Source: a virus
Virus record (IMG/VR): IMGVR_UViG_3300042382_000128
Location: 1 to 35,264 of that record
Length of the DNA stretch: 35,264 nt
Reading direction: 5' to 3' (one strand)
In this document: one piece after another, positions 31,950 to 35,264 of the stretch
Layout of the letters: the number at the start of each line of letters is the position of its first letter
How positions within the stretch are numbered: position 1 is the first letter of the stretch
The notes under the pieces: generated by a model
Told to the model about the DNA's origin: nothing
The model's database searches: none
What the model saw: only the letters and a program-made list of their open reading frames with translations
Program-made: the position numbers and the translations under genes

Positions 31950-34900
31950 TTATGGTATATCTGAAAACGGGTCTGGAAGTGAACCTGGTATTGTTGTTTC
32001 TGTTGTTGGTATAGTATCTTTATTTTCTTTTTGTTTATTTTCTGCTTTTTCCAAAACTTCTTTTTCTTTTTCTTTTCTTTGGAACTGAGCTTTATCTGTT
32101 TCATCTATTAATTCAAAAATCTTAACCCAAATATCAGAAACTTCGTTGTCTGGAGTATATAAAAATCCAGGAACACCAAATAAACTTAAACCAGCATTAA
32201 TTTGCAAGTTTCTATTGAATTGTTCGTCGCCAACTTTTCCTTTGGTTCCAAATAAACTTTGCATAATTTTATTCTTGCGAGCTGGTGTTAAATTAGCAAA
32301 ACGTCCAATTAAAGAAAGTGGTGCGCCATTAGCTCGAGCAGCATACATCCATTTATCGAATTCAGAACTTGCAGAACGTTCATCTGTTATTGGAGCACCG
32401 CTAAAAAATTGTTTGTTTTCTCTTATTTCTGGAATAGTTCTAATTGCTGGTGCTAAACCAGAAAGGATTTGTGATGGATTATCTGATAATAACATTTCGA
32501 TAAGTCCTGGCGCACCAACTCCAGGAAATGCAAAGTCTGGTTGAAGATATATATTTGTAAAAGGAACTTTAAATGCACCTGCTTCTCTTCTGTATTCTCG
32601 CATATATGGACTTGTGTTTTCTTCGTCTTCTAAATTGTTTCGTAAAGCTCCAAATGCAGTATAAGCTCTAGGATTCATCCACATGCTTTCAATCATTAGA
32701 GGCGCATTTTTTACAGCGAATGTCCAAAATGGAATGATGGTTTTCAGAACTTTATTAACTGTAGTTATATCAGCATAATCAAAATAATATTTATTTACTT
32801 TTGCGCTAGCTGCATCAGGACTAAGACCCTTTTTTAAACTATCCCACATAAACATAAAGCGACCAGCATCTTCAATCCATTCACCAGTTGAACGACCTAC
32901 ATATATTGGTGAACCAAACATTTGCGCTACAGTGGAGCCAGTAAATGGAACTCTTTTACCGCCTATCAATGGCATTTCAACAGGAAACATTTGTTCAGGC
33001 GTTTTTTTCATTAAACCAGGAAATGGTTTTTTAAGACCAGGTATTTTTTCTACAAATTCTATGACTGTTTCTGGCAATCGTGAAACTCCTTGAGTTCCTC
33101 TCAACACGCCTGGTATTTTATTAAGAACAGGAATTGTCCCAGTTGCTTCTCTTCCAAAAAATCCAGGTCTACCTAATCCAGCTTCTTGTGCAATTTCACC
33201 TGCTTGACCTCCAGTTGGATTTGACCTAGTTAAAGCGTCATCAAGAAGTTTTCCTTCCCCTTGTTGTATTAAACCTTTTCCTCTTGCATATTTAATAAAT
33301 TCTTCAAAAATGTTTTCAAATGTAGTATAATCAGCTTTTTTTGCGCCAACAGTTATCGGACTAATTTCTCCAGGAATACCTTTAGTTGATATTATTTTTC
33401 CTTCATATTTTTTTAAAAAACTTCTGTAAGCAACAAATAACTTAAATGCCCTTAAAGATTCTAAAGGATTAGCACCTTGCGCAATAGCTTGAAAAGTCAT
33501 ACTGAGACTGTTGCGATTATGAAACCCTGGTGTTAACGTAGCATAAGATTTAAAGAAAGTATTTAAACCACCCAACAAAGCGTCTGCTCCACGAACAAAC
33601 GCTGGGTCCTTTAGTCTTTGAAAGTTTGTAAACATTTCAGCTATTTCTGATTTAGCTGCAACATCTGGTAGTGTTTTTTCGTTTAATACTGCAAAACCAT
33701 CTAATATAGTTCTTCTTACGCTTTCCCATCTTTCTGGACCAGTAACCAAAAAATCTTTTCTAACACTATCTATACTTAGTGCTATGCTATTAGCAAAATC
33801 TTCAATTTGTGCTTGCAACAAAGAAGCCATTGTTGGGTCAATTAATTTAGCATCTATTAATCTATTAATTTCAACAACTTTTTCATCTATATTTAACACA
33901 GCTTCATCAAACGCCTCAACGTTTAATTTATCTGTATTGCGTAATTTATCACCAAGTTCTTCTAATTCTCCTCTTACTTTAAGTACATCATCAAAATTCC
34001 ATGCTCGCAATTTGTCTGGATTCATAAATGAAGAAAGAGTTCTATTAAGAGAACCAAGGCTATCATCAACTGAACCAGGGCGTTTAGTAAGAGTAGTTAC
34101 TATATTTGGAATAGATTGAACGTCAAGTGCTGTTGCTCCTGCTCCTGGATTAATGTCCATTAGTTTTTTTATGCCTTCTAAAAAAGACATATACCTTGCA
34201 TGCTGTGTTGCATAACTACTTAATGCTTTAGCGGCATTTGTTTCAAAAAAATCAAAACCTAATACTCTATTTGAAATAATATTTAAATCTGTAATTGATT
34301 CAGTACCATTTAAAGTTGTGCCAAGAAAAGTTTTGCCTCTAGCAAATTGAGGAGTTTTTACATAAGGCCCAGTAAAAAACGTTTTATCTACACCCAGGTC
34401 ATCAGCAGTTCTACCTACTAACTCTGGATTTTTAGCAGCCCACTCAAGCGCTGCTGCACTTTTTATTTTTGGAATAGAATCAATTGCAGTTGGTATTGCT
34501 CTTGCACCAACTACAGCAGATTTGCTATTAGCTTCTTTAGCAAAGAATTTTAACGCTGCCATGTATTCGTCGTAAGCTTTTTGTTGAGCGGCATCTAAAA
34601 CAATACCCTTAGAACTCCATTGAGACCTAGGTGTTACAAGAGCTTCTCCTATGGAATCAAGTACTCTACCTTTTTCTCCACGAACAACTTTATTTACCAC
34701 AGCACCGCTGCTTACAGTAGCAGATTTGGCTGCAGCGCGAGCAGCTTTGTCTGCGCTTAATATCTGAACATAATCTTTTGCTACATCAGCTGCAAGTTTT
34801 CCTTTTGACAATTCTTTTCGCATTGTACGAATGGACGTGTCTGATATAAAATTACTACCAGCTCCTGGAGGTATAATATAATTTAAAGATTCTTTTAAAC

Positions 34901-35264
34901 CATCAAGCGTACGGAACATAACTACTCTAGTATTAGCAAAACCTTGTCCTGCTATATCCGAAAGTCTTACTACGTATGGAGAACCAAGTTTATCTAAACC
35001 TGCTTGTGTTAAAGAGGGTACTGTTATTTTTTTTCCAAACGGTAAACCAATGCGCATACCGCTTCTTACACCAAGAACGTTAGCCGCTTCTCCTCTAATT
35101 GCTGAATAACCTTTTGCTGCTACATCTCTGATTAATTTGTCATTCAATACTATAAGAGCATCTTTTGCAACTTTTATTTGCGCTTGTGTTGATGTTGGAT
35201 TTATTAATATTTGTTCTGCAGCTACTTTTGCACTGGCAATATCAGCAGCTAATGCCTCTCTTGC
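31950..35264 (-). CDS. Giant virion protein (5' end outside window)
   Basis: The frame is open to the right edge: 1104 residues are visible and the internal TTG at 35147 is not a real start. The part upstream reads AREALAADIASAKVAAEQIL. Mostly helical, Ala/Lys-rich. Landmarks near the C-terminal third: NKYYFDYADITTVNKVLKTI then IPFWTFAVKNAPLMIESMW (about 815-855 of the visible part), and LQINAGLSLFGVPGF near the end. These are typical of very large phage minor-capsid or ejected virion proteins. A Lys/Glu coil and a Thr/Pro tail end it. It precedes the lysis cassette. Function in DNA ejection is inferred. Confidence 0.75.
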   Translation of the reverse strand, partial: AREALAADIASAKVAAEQILINPTSTQAQIKVAKDALIVLNDKLIRDVAAKGYSAIRGEAANVLGVRSGMRIGLPFGKKITVPSLTQAGLDKLGSPYVVRLSDIAGQGFANTRVVMFRTLDGLKESLNYIIPPGAGSNFISDTSIRTMRKELSKGKLAADVAKDYVQILSADKAARAAAKSATVSSGAVVNKVVRGEKGRVLDSIGEALVTPRSQWSSKGIVLDAAQQKAYDEYMAALKFFAKEANSKSAVVGARAIPTAIDSIPKIKSAAALEWAAKNPELVGRTADDLGVDKTFFTGPYVKTPQFARGKTFLGTTLNGTESITDLNIISNRVLGFDFFETNAAKALSSYATQHARYMSFLEGIKKLMDINPGAGATALDVQSIPNIVTTLTKRPGSVDDSLGSLNRTLSSFMNPDKLRAWNFDDVLKVRGELEELGDKLRNTDKLNVEAFDEAVLNIDEKVVEINRLIDAKLIDPTMASLLQAQIEDFANSIALSIDSVRKDFLVTGPERWESVRRTILDGFAVLNEKTLPDVAAKSEIAEMFTNFQRLKDPAFVRGADALLGGLNTFFKSYATLTPGFHNRNSLSMTFQAIAQGANPLESLRAFKLFVAYRSFLKKYEGKIISTKGIPGEISPITVGAKKADYTTFENIFEEFIKYARGKGLIQQGEGKLLDDALTRSNPTGGQAGEIAQEAGLGRPGFFGREATGTIPVLNKIPGVLRGTQGVSRLPETVIEFVEKIPGLKKPFPGLMKKTPEQMFPVEMPLIGGKRVPFTGSTVAQMFGSPIYVGRSTGEWIEDAGRFMFMWDSLKKGLSPDAASAKVNKYYFDYADITTVNKVLKTIIPFWTFAVKNAPLMIESMWMNPRAYTAFGALRNNLEDEENTSPYMREYRREAGAFKVPFTNIYLQPDFAFPGVGAPGLIEMLLSDNPSQILSGLAPAIRTIPEIRENKQFFSGAPITDERSASSEFDKWMYAARANGAPLSLIGRFANLTPARKNKIMQSLFGTKGKVGDEQFNRNLQINAGLSLFGVPGFLYTPDNEVSDIWVKIFELIDETDKAQFQRKEKEKEVLEKAENKQKENKDTIPTTETTIPGSLPDPFSDIP

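Noticed and set aside
31939-32104. Longer N-terminus for the holin (Lys-rich)
   Set aside because: It is the shadow of the Glu/Lys-rich end of the giant gene; AAGGAG precedes the ATG at 31939.

Overview
The window is a slice of a tailed double-stranded DNA bacteriophage genome. It holds both terminase subunits, portal, scaffold, major capsid protein, head-tail adaptor, a nozzle-like tail protein, several fibres, a holin and two peptidoglycan hydrolases. There is no integrase, tRNA, transposase or long sheath/tape-measure set. The adaptor and nozzle pair plus very large virion proteins fit a short-tailed (podovirus-like) particle. The DNA is AT-rich apart from the collagen-like repeats. The host cannot be read from the sequence; an aquatic bacterium, perhaps an actinobacterium, is a low-confidence guess. 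DNA polymerase, helicase and primase are absent, and a coding frame is open at each edge, so the genome is larger than this window.

Layout. (1) Positions 1-21669, minus strand: the late block. In order of transcription (right to left) it runs TerS, a small protein, a collagen-like fibre with an Mtd-like N-terminus, a lectin-like protein, a second collagen fibre with a YadA-like repeat head, a sulfotransferase, TerL, a run of tiny basic, zinc-ribbon and membrane proteins, portal, scaffold, capsid, a probable decoration protein, adaptor, nozzle, a third fibre, an FN3/Pro-rich/Cys-rich protein, a 2-oxoglutarate/Fe(II) prolyl-hydroxylase-like enzyme, and Ala/Gln-rich probable ejection proteins. 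(2) Positions 21670-23704: a largely non-coding control region with divergent promoters, a repeated palindromic operator-like element and several structured RNAs on both strands. It contains only two small genes. (3) Positions 23705-31369, plus strand: small proteins, an ADP-ribosyltransferase-like protein, an HNH endonuclease, a glycosyltransferase/methyltransferase operon, a nuclease-like protein, a VanY-type endolysin, a sigma-region-4-like HTH gene broken by a frameshift, and a leaderless HTH regulator. (4) Positions 31233-35264, minus strand: secreted lysozyme-like protein, holin, and a giant virion protein running off the edge.

How the parts may work together: the palindrome at 21755 lies between the leftward late promoter and a rightward promoter, so it is a good candidate switch for the HTH regulator at 30971. 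Translational coupling by TAATG stop/start overlap recurs at eleven junctions. The most unusual features are the dense structured-RNA region, and the co-occurrence of collagen-like fibres with a prolyl-hydroxylase-like enzyme, a sulfotransferase and a two-domain glycosyltransferase. The latter suggests, by inference only, a phage-encoded post-translational modification system for virion fibres.
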